In this document: piece by piece, positions 18,323 through 26,531 of the stretch
Layout of the letters: every line of letters begins with the position of its first letter
Numbering within the stretch: position 1 is the first letter of the stretch
Source of the DNA: Acidiflorens sp963841945
GTDB lineage: Bacteria; Acidobacteriota; Terriglobia; Terriglobales; Acidobacteriaceae
Direction: 5' to 3'
DNA length: 64,000 nucleotides
Assembly (NCBI GenBank): GCA_963841945.1
Contig: CAWJFC010000007.1
Location: 124,001-188,000, forward strand
Program-made: the position numbers and the translations under genes
The notes under the pieces: generated by a model
Database searches by the model: none
Told to the model about the DNA's origin: nothing
What the model saw: only the letters and a program-made list of their open reading frames with translations

Positions 18323-19417
18323 ATGAAAATCTCGGACTTGGATACCCCGGCTGTCCTCATCGATATCTCCGTCATGGAGAGAAATCTCCAAAGCATGAGT
18401 AACTACTGCGCAGAACACAAACTGAAACTACGCCCACACACCAAGACTCACAAGATTCCTGAATTAGCGCACTTGCAGTTGAAGCTGGGTGCTTCAGGAA
18501 TCACGGTGGCAAAGCTGGGCGAGGCGAGCATTATGGCTGACAGCGGCGTCGACGACATTCTGATTGTTTACCCGTTGATTGGCAAGAGCAAACTAGATCG
18601 CTTGATGCGGCTCGGCGAACGTGTCAAATGTGCCGTAGCCGTTGATTCGTTGGCGGTCGCGCAGGGAATATCGCGAGCTGCTTCGAATGCTGGAGTGACC
18701 GTCGGAGTGAGGGTAGAGTTCGACACCGGATTTGGTCGTTGCGGCCTGCCCATCACAGAGCGCTCTATGGAAACAGTTCAGCAAATTCGAGAGCTTGCCA
18801 ATCTCCGCTGGGAAGGTGTTCTGACGTATCCAGGGCAGATCATGGGAACTGCCGCTGAGCGCGAGTTTCTGCTCGCGAAGGAAAATAATACGCTTTCCAG
18901 GCTCAAGGAGCTTCTCGATGTTCAAGGAATCGGTTGCGAAATCGTGAGTGGAGGTAACACGCCAGCGGCCTCCATCTCTCATCGCTTTAAACACGTTAAT
19001 GAAATCCGGCCCGGCACCTATATCTTCAATGACAAGAACACAGTCTGCGCGGAGGCTGCCACCTATCACGACTGCGCGGCAACGGTACTCGCCACGGTAG
19101 TAAGCGTCAGCGTTGCCGGCAAGGCGATGATTGACGCAGGCAGCAAGACTCTCTCTGCCGATCCGCTTCTCTCTGGTTTCAAGCTCGGCTACGGGGAAAT
19201 CCTTGACTATCCTGGAGTCGTCATCGAGGATCTGTCCGAAGAACATGGGCATTTAGACCTTCGGACAGCGCCTACTTCACCAAAGCTGGGAGAAAGGGTT
19301 CGCATCGTTCCCAATCACATATGCACATGTATCAATCTGCATGATCGAGTCTATGGATGTAACGGGGACGAAGTAGTGGCTCCGTGGGAGGTTAAGGGGC
19401 GAGGAAAAGTTCAGTAA
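18323..19417 (+). CDS. D-threonine aldolase/D-serine dehydratase-like PLP enzyme
   Basis: A fold-type III PLP enzyme: an N-terminal alanine-racemase-like barrel with Lys41 in RPHTKTHK as the PLP-binding lysine, and a C-terminal D-serine-dehydratase-like domain with the metal pair His-x-Cys in PNHICTCIN (about 330-338), as in eukaryotic-type D-serine dehydratase. It cleaves D-threonine or related beta-hydroxy-D-amino acids, or dehydrates D-serine to pyruvate and ammonia; sequence alone does not decide. The 364-residue length is typical. GGAGAGG lies upstream, somewhat distant. Neighbouring deacylase would supply free D-amino acids and RidA would clear its enamine product. Confidence 0.88.
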   Translation: MKISDLDTPAVLIDISVMERNLQSMSNYCAEHKLKLRPHTKTHKIPELAHLQLKLGASGITVAKLGEASIMADSGVDDILIVYPLIGKSKLDRLMRLGERVKCAVAVDSLAVAQGISRAASNAGVTVGVRVEFDTGFGRCGLPITERSMETVQQIRELANLRWEGVLTYPGQIMGTAAEREFLLAKENNTLSRLKELLDVQGIGCEIVSGGNTPAASISHRFKHVNEIRPGTYIFNDKNTVCAEAATYHDCAATVLATVVSVSVAGKAMIDAGSKTLSADPLLSGFKLGYGEILDYPGVVIEDLSEEHGHLDLRTAPTSPKLGERVRIVPNHICTCINLHDRVYGCNGDEVVAPWEVKGRGKVQ

Positions 19418-19454
19418 TCGGATTGCGACCCATTTGTCAGAAAGGTTCTTGATC

Positions 19455-21251
19455 GTGCATCTCACTTACATCGACTGGCTCATCATGCTGGTCTACTTTG
19501 CCTTCGTGCTCGGCATCGGCGTTGCCATCAAGAGTTACACCAAGACCAGCACTGATTTCTTCCTGGCGGGTCGCTCCATTCCAGCCTGGGTTTGCGGTTT
19601 GGCATTTATTTCGGCAAACCTCGGAGCGCAGGAAGTCATCGGCATGGCGGCGTCCGGCGCGAAATATGGCATCGCGACCAGTCACTTCTATTGGATCGGC
19701 GCGATTCCGGCCATGGTTTTTGTCGGCGTTTTCATGATGCCGTTTTACTATGGGTCACGCGCTCGCTCTGTGCCAGAGTACCTGCGGCTGCGCTTCGACG
19801 AAAAGACGCGAGCCTTTAACGCCATCTCTTTTGCCGTCATGACCGTGTTCTCCTCCGGTATCTCGATGTATGCGATGGCCAAGATGATCCAGACCTTGCA
19901 TTTGCTCGATGGGCCCCTCGCTAGAGTTGGAATGCCCCTGGGATGGAGCTTCCATCTCAGCATCCTCTTTTCGGCAGCCATTGTCCTCGCATACATCTTT
20001 CTTGGTGGCCTTACCAGCGCTATTTATAACGAAGTTCTCCAGTTCTTTCTCATTGTTGCCGGCTTCTTCCCATTAGTTTTCCTGGGGCTAAAAAACGTTG
20101 GTGGGTGGACCGGCTTGAAGCAACAACTGCCAGTGGCTTTCACTCATTCCTGGCGGGGAATGAGCAACGCACATACCAATCCGCTGGGAGTAGAAGTCTT
20201 TGGCCTGGTTATGGGGCTTGGGTTTGTGTTGTCCTTCGGCTACTGGTGCACCGACTTCCTGGTGATTCAGCGGGCCATGGCCGCCGATTCGCTGAGTGCT
20301 GCTAGGCGCACTCCTTTGATTGCCGCCGTACCCAAGATGCTCTTCCCTTTCCTGGTGATTCTGCCCGGCATGATCGCAATTGCCCTTCCGACCCCTGTGG
20401 CGCCAGTCCCGTACGGCGGTGCAGGTCAGGCTCAAGTTGTACCGCAGCAGGGATTGGGGTTGATCCCCGTGAAGGTCGATGAGACTACCGGGACTCCGAA
20501 GATCGACGCCGATGGCAAGCCGGTGCTCGATTACGACCTGGCGATTCCAAACATGCTTCTCCATTACTTCCCAACCGGGATCCTGGGGCTGGGAATCACC
20601 GCCCTGCTGGCGAGCTTCATGTCCGGGATGGCTGGAAATGTAACGGCGTTCAACACTGTCTGGACGTATGACATTTACCAGTCTTACATCAACAGGAATG
20701 CAAGAGATGAACACTACCTCATGATCGGGCGCGTTGCGACTGTCTTTGGAATTGGGATGTCTATTTTGGCCGCCTATGCGGCGACTCGATTCAACAACAT
20801 CATGGATTTTCTACAGTTGGTGTTTGCCTTCGTCAATGCACCGCTGTTTGCGACGTTTCTGCTGGGCATGTTCTCCAAGCGCACCACTGGCCACGGTGCC
20901 TTTTTCGGGCTAATTTCCGGCACAACGGCGGCCGCTGTGCATCACGGCCTGACGCTGCCCGCGGGAGCCGTTCCCGGGATCAAGGGAGCCTGGATCGCTT
21001 TGGTGCACATCTATCCCAGTGAGATGGCTCAAAATTTCTGGACTGCGATCTGGGCATGGTGCGCCTGTTTTGTGATCACAATTCTCGTGAGCTTCCTCAC
21101 GCGACCACGTGCGGAAACGGATCTAGTCGGGTTAGTGTATTCGCTGACAGAGCGACCGGATGACCGCGATCTCGCGTGGTATGAGAGTCCATTGCTTCTC
21201 GGTGCGGTGGTGATTGGGATTGCACTGATGCTGAACCTTATCTTCTGGTAG
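19455..21251 (+). CDS. sodium:solute symporter family transporter
   Basis: An inner-membrane symporter of the SSS family with about 14 membrane segments. The signature STDFFLAGRSIPAW at about residues 27-40 and the following FISANLGAQEVIGMAASGAKYG are typical of the SGLT-like branch that moves sugars, while other SSS members move amino acids. The start is given as GTG at 19455 because AAAGG lies nine bases upstream; TTG at 19434 is an alternative. A loop at about 315-360 is enlarged. The gene follows the D-amino-acid PLP enzyme by 37 bases and precedes a small membrane protein and galactokinase, so either D-amino acids or galactose could be the load. Confidence 0.9.
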   Translation: MHLTYIDWLIMLVYFAFVLGIGVAIKSYTKTSTDFFLAGRSIPAWVCGLAFISANLGAQEVIGMAASGAKYGIATSHFYWIGAIPAMVFVGVFMMPFYYGSRARSVPEYLRLRFDEKTRAFNAISFAVMTVFSSGISMYAMAKMIQTLHLLDGPLARVGMPLGWSFHLSILFSAAIVLAYIFLGGLTSAIYNEVLQFFLIVAGFFPLVFLGLKNVGGWTGLKQQLPVAFTHSWRGMSNAHTNPLGVEVFGLVMGLGFVLSFGYWCTDFLVIQRAMAADSLSAARRTPLIAAVPKMLFPFLVILPGMIAIALPTPVAPVPYGGAGQAQVVPQQGLGLIPVKVDETTGTPKIDADGKPVLDYDLAIPNMLLHYFPTGILGLGITALLASFMSGMAGNVTAFNTVWTYDIYQSYINRNARDEHYLMIGRVATVFGIGMSILAAYAATRFNNIMDFLQLVFAFVNAPLFATFLLGMFSKRTTGHGAFFGLISGTTAAAVHHGLTLPAGAVPGIKGAWIALVHIYPSEMAQNFWTAIWAWCACFVITILVSFLTRPRAETDLVGLVYSLTERPDDRDLAWYESPLLLGAVVIGIALMLNLIFW

Positions 21252-21261
21252 GAGTTATAAG

Positions 21262-21492
21262 ATGCGACTGGATCTGCGCATACCGATTGGGCTCATGTTC
21301 TTACTTTTCGGAGTCATACTAGCGGTTTATGGAGTCGTCAGTAAAGCCGCGATCTATCAGCGGTCCTTGGGAATCAATGTCAATCTTGTCTGGGGGCTGG
21401 TCCTTGTTGTTTTTGGGGTGTCGATGCTCGCGCTTGCCAGGAATCGGAGCAAATTGACGGGGGCTGGGAAGGGGTCTCCGCGGAACCGATGA
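21262..21492 (+). CDS. small two-helix membrane protein next to the symporter
   Basis: A 76-residue protein with two membrane helices (about 7-27 and 41-60) and a basic tail (NRSKLTGAGKGSPRNR). It begins ten bases after the symporter gene and its stop overlaps the galactokinase start in an ATGA arrangement, so it belongs to the same transcription unit. I do not recognise a named family. Small proteins beside SSS transporters occur in several bacteria and may be accessory to transport; that is inference here. Confidence 0.7.
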   Translation: MRLDLRIPIGLMFLLFGVILAVYGVVSKAAIYQRSLGINVNLVWGLVLVVFGVSMLALARNRSKLTGAGKGSPRNR

Positions 21493-22670
21493 TGCCGAAC
21501 CCCGAAAGTTCTCCCACGTCGATCTTTGATTGTGTACAGGAGAGATATCGCCAACTCTTTCGCGACATCCCCGCAATATACCGTGCACCCGGTCGTGTCA
21601 ATCTCATCGGAGAGCACACTGACTACAACGATGGGTTTGTCCTCCCGATCGCGATCGACTCATACACTTATGTTGCCGCGGGACGGCGTGGCGATCGCGT
21701 TGTGCACATCGTCTCGGAGAACCTGCATGAAGAACGCGAGTTTTCTCTTGATGGCATTGCGGCGGAACCCACCGGCGATTGGAGCGACTACGTGCGCGGT
21801 GTCGCGGCCGTACTTCAGGATCGCGGCATCAATCTGCAAGGAACAAATATGGTCATTCAGAGCGAAGTTCCACTGGGATCTGGCCTCAGTTCATCCGCCG
21901 CGCTGGAGGTATCTTGTGCGCTCTCATTTCTTGGGTTGTCGACTACCGCGATGAGTCGGGTCGATATTGCGCAGGTATGCCAACAAGCCGAGCATCGTTA
22001 TGCCGGTACTCTTTGCGGCATTATGGATCAGTTCATGGCCTGCTTTGGCAAGAGCCGGCACGCGCTGTTGCTTGACTGTCGCACTTTGCAATCGCGCGAA
22101 CTGCCGCTTGATTTGGCAACGCGAATCGTGGTCTGCAACACAGGGGTCAAACATGCGCTCGCGGCTGGCGAGTACAACCGCCGTCGCCAAGATTGCGAAG
22201 CAGGAGTCAGAGCGTTCCAGCAGTTTATTCCCGGAATCAGTGCGCTCTGCGACGTTACCCAGGAGCAGTTGGAAGAATTTAAGTCCAAGCTTTCCGATAC
22301 AATTTACCGGCGTTGCCGTCACGTCATTCACGAAAATCTTCGAGTCCAGACCGCAGCTGCCGCGCTTCAGTCGAAGGACACAATCACTGTCGGCCGACTG
22401 CTAGGCGAGTCCCATGCAAGCCTGCGAGACGACTATAAGGTCAGTTGCACGGAACTGAATGTGATGGTTGAGATTGCACAGCAGATCCCAGGTGTATTGG
22501 GATCTCGAATGACCGGTGGTGGATTTGGCGGTTGCACGGTAAATCTCGTTGCGGCGGATGCAGTCGAGAACTTCCGGCGGGAGATTCAGTCTCGGTACCA
22601 GTCAAAAGTCGGGATTTGTCCTGAGGTTTATGTGTGCAACGCAGCGGATGGCGCAGAACAACTCTGCTAG
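21489..22670 (+). CDS. galK: galactokinase
   Basis: Phosphorylates galactose at C1 with ATP, first step of the Leloir pathway. The 393-residue GHMP kinase carries the galactokinase signature GRVNLIGEHTDYNDGFVLP (about 36-53), the ATP-binding loop PLGSGLSSSAALE (about 126-138) with the catalytic region CGIMDQF, and the C-terminal motif TGGGFGGCTVNLV. The start overlaps the stop of the small membrane protein gene; two ATG codons in a row (21489, 21492) are possible. No other Leloir genes (galT, galE) lie in the window. With the symporter upstream it suggests uptake and phosphorylation of galactose released by glycosidases such as the GH27 at 428-1594. Confidence 0.95.
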   Translation: MMPNPESSPTSIFDCVQERYRQLFRDIPAIYRAPGRVNLIGEHTDYNDGFVLPIAIDSYTYVAAGRRGDRVVHIVSENLHEEREFSLDGIAAEPTGDWSDYVRGVAAVLQDRGINLQGTNMVIQSEVPLGSGLSSSAALEVSCALSFLGLSTTAMSRVDIAQVCQQAEHRYAGTLCGIMDQFMACFGKSRHALLLDCRTLQSRELPLDLATRIVVCNTGVKHALAAGEYNRRRQDCEAGVRAFQQFIPGISALCDVTQEQLEEFKSKLSDTIYRRCRHVIHENLRVQTAAAALQSKDTITVGRLLGESHASLRDDYKVSCTELNVMVEIAQQIPGVLGSRMTGGGFGGCTVNLVAADAVENFRREIQSRYQSKVGICPEVYVCNAADGAEQLC

Positions 22671-22771
22671 GTCGTACCTGGTTATCATCCGGGAGTGGTT
22701 ATCCGAGTTTCACTTTTATATTATGCAATTCGACTTGCTTCGCGAAATTCCGCATCGCAGATTTAATCCGC

Positions 22772-23134
22772 TCACAGCCGTGGTCCGGTGAGATCAACCT
22801 CGATCACCTTGTGCCACAGATCGATCGGGAACTCGAGAAATGGGTGTTTGAATTCAAGCCCTGCATTGTTGACGAAGGATGTCGAGTCTTCCAAATTTTG
22901 CCACGGCTTGCTCCACGAGAATTCGTACTGGGTCTGATCGGAGACATCGGATTCAACGCCGATAGTGCGGCCTCCCGCAGTTTCAATTCTCCGGATTGTC
23001 TCGTCGGCTCGGACACCCTTGTCTATGTAGTCGACAACAACTGCTGCCCCTTCATTGGCGATGGCCGTTGCGATCGCCTGCCCAATTCCCGTGTCGGCGC
23101 CTGTCACAATCGCTACTTTGTGTTGAAGCCGCAA
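22772..23134 (-). pseudogene. short-chain dehydrogenase, frameshifted and truncated
   Basis: The N-terminus is a normal SDR: KVAIVTGADTGIGQAIATAIA with the TGxxxGIG cofactor motif, then VESDVSD. After SDQTQ the frame shifts; another frame reads ILVEQAVAKFGRLDIL as expected, and a second shift restores VNNAGLEFKHPFLEFP. The frame ends after VDLTGP, before the catalytic Ser-Tyr-Lys region. The remaining sequence to 22671 shows no continuation. It resembles glucose-1-dehydrogenase-type SDRs. It is on the opposite strand to galK, and convergent with it. Confidence 0.8.
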
Positions 23135-23213
23135 TTATCGTTCCTCCTTAAACGCACCCCGACCCAAAACGATCGAGTGATCGGGACGCGGCCCGAGAAT
23201 CGCCGCGTCCAAC

Positions 23214-23699
23214 TCACTGTTCTTTAAGCTCTGTCCAAGTCCCAGTCTTACCCTGATAGATGCGCATGTTGCACTGTTTGGGTCCAACGTGAGCGAAAAT
23301 CAATTGGAATGGCTGCGATGCACTCAATTGACCCGCTTCCATCGCATCCCGCAAGAGATCTTGATGTTCTTCGTACGTCCTTTCCGGATTGACATTTTTG
23401 TTTAGCACCAGTGTCCAGTTGTCCCGTTGCCGAATGAGATACATGCTGTAGGCGCCAATTGCAATCTTGGAGTTGCTCACATCAAGTGTCGAGGTGAAAA
23501 GGAACATCGGAGAACCACCCGGACTCCAAACTTTCCCCTCGGATAGTTTGTGGTTTGAAATATCTGGCTGATACCTCACGCTGACTTGCTTACCGTCATC
23601 GAAATTGCAGACTGAAGTCTGGGTTTTCTGGCTCTGAGCACTACAACAAATTGAAAAAACGACGATGAAAGACAAGCGCGCAATTGTTCCTATACACAT
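23214..23699 (-). CDS. secreted DUF2911-like protein
   Basis: The start at 23699 is set by GAGGGGAAGG upstream (a longer frame opens at 23735). Residues 1-22 form a signal peptide (IARLSFIVVFSICCSAQ). The body contains VSVRYQPDISNHKLSEGKVW and IAIGAYSMYLIRQRDNWTLVLNKNV at about 80-107, the pattern of DUF2911 proteins, whose function is unknown. An exported or periplasmic beta-rich protein of about 161 residues is predicted. It ends just before the SDR remnant and may be co-transcribed with the gene at 23775-24284. Confidence 0.7.
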   Translation of the reverse strand: MCIGTIARLSFIVVFSICCSAQSQKTQTSVCNFDDGKQVSVRYQPDISNHKLSEGKVWSPGGSPMFLFTSTLDVSNSKIAIGAYSMYLIRQRDNWTLVLNKNVNPERTYEEHQDLLRDAMEAGQLSASQPFQLIFAHVGPKQCNMRIYQGKTGTWTELKEQ

Positions 23700-23774
23700 T
23701 GATTCCTTCCCCTCCCTCCAATCTGCGTTCGGCACTTAGCGAGGCGAAGACTGTGGACACAATATCTGGCTGGC

Positions 23775-24284
23775 TTAGTCCGTTTTCGCTCCCACTTTCT
23801 GCTCGCAGATGGATTCAGCAGCGATATAGGCTTGCTGCCTTCCAAAATTCTGCATCTGATCCTTACTAAGCTTCCATTGCCTTCTAAGAGTCGCCAAAGG
23901 CGGTAGTGTGCGGATGCGGCCTTTGATATCAACTTTGATTGGCGAGCGATGGGGTGGCGAGAACCCGGGCTCTGAGACAACAAGCATTTGGTTTCCCTTG
24001 GCACCGGAAATGACAAATACGTTCGGCTTTGGACCCGCCCGCAGCTGGACATGGTTTAGAAAAACCATGTCGCCTATCTCGCCTGCCGCATTTTCTCCGA
24101 TGAGGCTTCCGATAGAGCTCGGAGAACTAACCAGAGTGTCGGTAAAGCTGTCGACGTCTTCATCCATCGTTCCCCACAGTCGCCACCCGGCCGTGGCGCC
24201 AATGACCAGTGCAATCGTGGTCATCAGCATTACCAAGGGCCACCATTGCTTCTCTTTCCTCGGTTCTTCGGACAAGACAGGCAC
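23775..24284 (-). CDS. hypothetical protein with one N-terminal membrane helix
   Basis: A 169-residue product starting at GTG 24284, with a charged N-terminus (EEPRKEKQWW), one membrane helix at about 16-35 and a soluble C-terminal part expected outside. Features are DMVFLNHVQLRAGPKPNVFVISGAKGNQMLVV and a basic segment. No family is recognised. The same frame is open about 95 bases further upstream (SLGNAIRGHLGKRKKSPTVN), without an ATG, so the true start may lie upstream on an unusual codon or the gene may be damaged at its 5' end. 24285-24444 otherwise shows no gene. Confidence 0.5.
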   Translation of the reverse strand: MPVLSEEPRKEKQWWPLVMLMTTIALVIGATAGWRLWGTMDEDVDSFTDTLVSSPSSIGSLIGENAAGEIGDMVFLNHVQLRAGPKPNVFVISGAKGNQMLVVSEPGFSPPHRSPIKVDIKGRIRTLPPLATLRRQWKLSKDQMQNFGRQQAYIAAESICEQKVGAKTD

Positions 24285-24444
24285 CTTACTTTCAGATGCC
24301 TGAGATGCATCTCCACGGTTAACCGTTGGCGATTTTTTGCGCTTTCCAAGATGGCCTCGAATAGCATTTCCGAGACTTTAAGTGTGGTTGCCTTCGCGAG
24401 TTGACTACGCTCCTGGCTTACTGTGCACTTCCTCCCCACGCACC

Positions 24445-24890
24445 GTTAGTGACCTACGCCGCTGGAGCTAATGGACCCCAATGTCGGCAAAATGGCGCAA
24501 TCGGTGGGAAGTCGGTATTTTTTGATTCGCCCGGATTCGACAGACATTTTCAGATGAGTCGAGGGTTTGGCCTTATGCCCGAGGATGATGAGAACCGTGG
24601 ATACGAGAAGGAAACCGATCACACCGTAAATTTCTGCTCGGCTTCTTATTTAATAGCGAATGGCGGGGATCAACGAACCAATAAAAAATACCGAAAACAC
24701 CAACACCAGTAGTCAGAACGCCAGCACCCAAACCCGACACCAATGAGAATAACGCCACCGACATATAAACTGTCACATAAAATGCGACATGACCCAAGAC
24801 GGGGTCAAGAGCCCATCGAAGTAACACGGCGACGACAGCAGCAGCAAATGCGATCGTGTAGCGTTCCGGCAGATTTTGCCGCTTTTGAAA
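24445..24890 (-). pseudogene. DUF4118-type membrane sensor domain, remnant with frameshift
   Basis: From about 24890 the translation reads LPERYTIAFAAAVVAVLLRWALDP, then hydrophobic helices up to YWFVDPRHSL. This is the pattern of the four-helix DUF4118 domain that opens many sensor histidine kinases (KdpD type). Near 24655 the frame shifts; the other frame continues EIYGVIGFLLVSTVLIILGHKAKP and ends at 24445. No PAS, HisKA or ATPase domain follows, and no ATG precedes the first helix. It is therefore the left-over sensor part of a kinase or a decayed stand-alone membrane protein. Confidence 0.65.
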
Positions 24891-25103
24891 GAACTACATT
24901 CAACCCGCGTCCAGATCGCTCCCCGCATGGAGACCCTCTAGATGCGATTTGCAGACACACAGTTTTTATAACGCAAAAGGTCGTCAGTTTCAGGTTAGCA
25001 GCAGGAAGAAACTTCGTCCCCTGGTGAGGCTGCTGGCTTCTCCCTCAACGTATATGCAATTCGCGGTCGTTCACTTTGAAACATCGCCCGATTTCTAGAC
25101 TCC

Positions 25104-26471
25104 TCAAGGAACTCTGCGACTGATAGTGGTGGCAACGCCCTGACCACGATCGTCGCCGATCTTCATTTTCATGAGAATTTCCAGCCGTTCCGAGAGTCGC
25201 TTGGGCAAGTCAGGATCCGACGCCAAGCTTGCGTAGTATTCGAGAATGTTTGTTCTCAGGTTCTCAGGGATTGGCCGGTTGGGCTCCGATGTGATGCGCT
25301 CCAGCAGTTGTGCATAGGTTTGATCTGCAAGAGGATAATCCTCCAATTTAACGCGATTCCCCGTGTCGAGATCGATATTGGCAAGCGCGAGAGAGGCCTT
25401 ACCATCCTTAAGCAACTTTTCAAGCATATCGTGAAATGCATCTACCGCATGATTCACGCTGCGGAGATACCAATCTTCCGTCTCAGACGTGGGAATCTTT
25501 ATTGCCAGATCGGACGCGGCCCCAATTTTCGGAATGATGAAGACTAGTATAGCCAGCAAGTGCGCCTTGAAACCAGGCCCTTTGTATGTATGTCTCCAAT
25601 GCCGTTCGTAGTTTGTGCGAGCGATTCGGTCAGCAAGAATGCGATGAGGCCCGCCGGCGGCGTGGGCAGGAAACTGATACCGATGCAGTACAACCTCGGC
25701 TTCAGCGAACGCCGGAATAAAAGTACGTACCGATGTGCGGTAGCTTCGTAGAGCCGGATGTGCCCGTCCGACGAGCTCATGGATGTCAAATCCGTAAGTA
25801 TTTTTGAACGCCCGTTCTAGGAATTTTCTCGGCACTTTGAGACCGATGAACCGCAGATAGTCCGGCGGCGCAAACGTTCCATCCGACAATTCCCCAATGT
25901 CAAATCCGAATTCGGTTCTGATGTGACCATGGGGACTCTCGTCATAGGTTACCGTCGACCCAAACCGTCGTTCTAGCTTGGGGAAGTCCACTGCAGTTGC
26001 CGGATTGACGGCCTCCGAGTGACCGATGGAGTCTCCTACATAGTGGGACAAAGCTCCAATTGCGAACGCGTACTCGTCAATAGTCTCGGCGTTTGCGAGG
26101 AGCCAACCGACGAAGTCTCCCGAACGTACGTAGTGCGTGAGGTTGCTGAAGAACTGTTTGCCGAACGGGTAGTAACCCATGTCCTGGATCGCGGAACCCC
26201 CATAGGCATAAGCATGAGCCTCGCGCAGCTGTTCCTCTGTTGCGTTTGGAAATCGCGCAAGCAGCAAAGGCCGAATGGAATCATTCCAGGCAAGATCGAT
26301 CAACTCCTGATGCGTAAGAACAGAGTATGCGGCCGAGTTGACCGCGCCGAATAAAATTGCAACCAGAAAAATAGCTCCGCGAGCTATTAGGCGCTTAGAA
26401 GAACAGCACTTCAGTCCTCGAAGTGAGCCTGTCTTTTTGCAACTTGGGTGACAGGTAGCTTCTTGTCTCAT
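25104..26471 (-). CDS. zinc-dependent phospholipase C family protein
   Basis: A 455-residue product with a cleavable or anchoring hydrophobic segment (about 28-48) and then YSVLTHQELIDLAWND, the start of the mature zinc-dependent phospholipase C fold (PF00882 type). Other likely metal ligands are in AYAYGGSAIQDMGYYPFG and GALSHYVGDSIGHSEAVN (His and Asp). A helical C-terminal part (from about 300) contains a second hydrophobic stretch (HLLAILVFIIPK). The expected role is hydrolysis of phospholipids outside the inner membrane. The 213 bases upstream of the DUF4118 remnant (24891-25103) hold nothing recognisable. Confidence 0.8.
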   Translation of the reverse strand: MRQEATCHPSCKKTGSLRGLKCCSSKRLIARGAIFLVAILFGAVNSAAYSVLTHQELIDLAWNDSIRPLLLARFPNATEEQLREAHAYAYGGSAIQDMGYYPFGKQFFSNLTHYVRSGDFVGWLLANAETIDEYAFAIGALSHYVGDSIGHSEAVNPATAVDFPKLERRFGSTVTYDESPHGHIRTEFGFDIGELSDGTFAPPDYLRFIGLKVPRKFLERAFKNTYGFDIHELVGRAHPALRSYRTSVRTFIPAFAEAEVVLHRYQFPAHAAGGPHRILADRIARTNYERHWRHTYKGPGFKAHLLAILVFIIPKIGAASDLAIKIPTSETEDWYLRSVNHAVDAFHDMLEKLLKDGKASLALANIDLDTGNRVKLEDYPLADQTYAQLLERITSEPNRPIPENLRTNILEYYASLASDPDLPKRLSERLEILMKMKIGDDRGQGVATTISRRVP

Positions 26472-26531
26472 TCCGCCTGATCCTCACATTTCTTAACGCA
26501 GATTCGAAATGCCGAATCGGCCTAATTCTCG

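Noticed and set aside
22634..23227. 197-residue plus-strand frame after galK
   Set aside because: It runs antisense to the SDR remnant, overlaps galK and has an unlikely composition.
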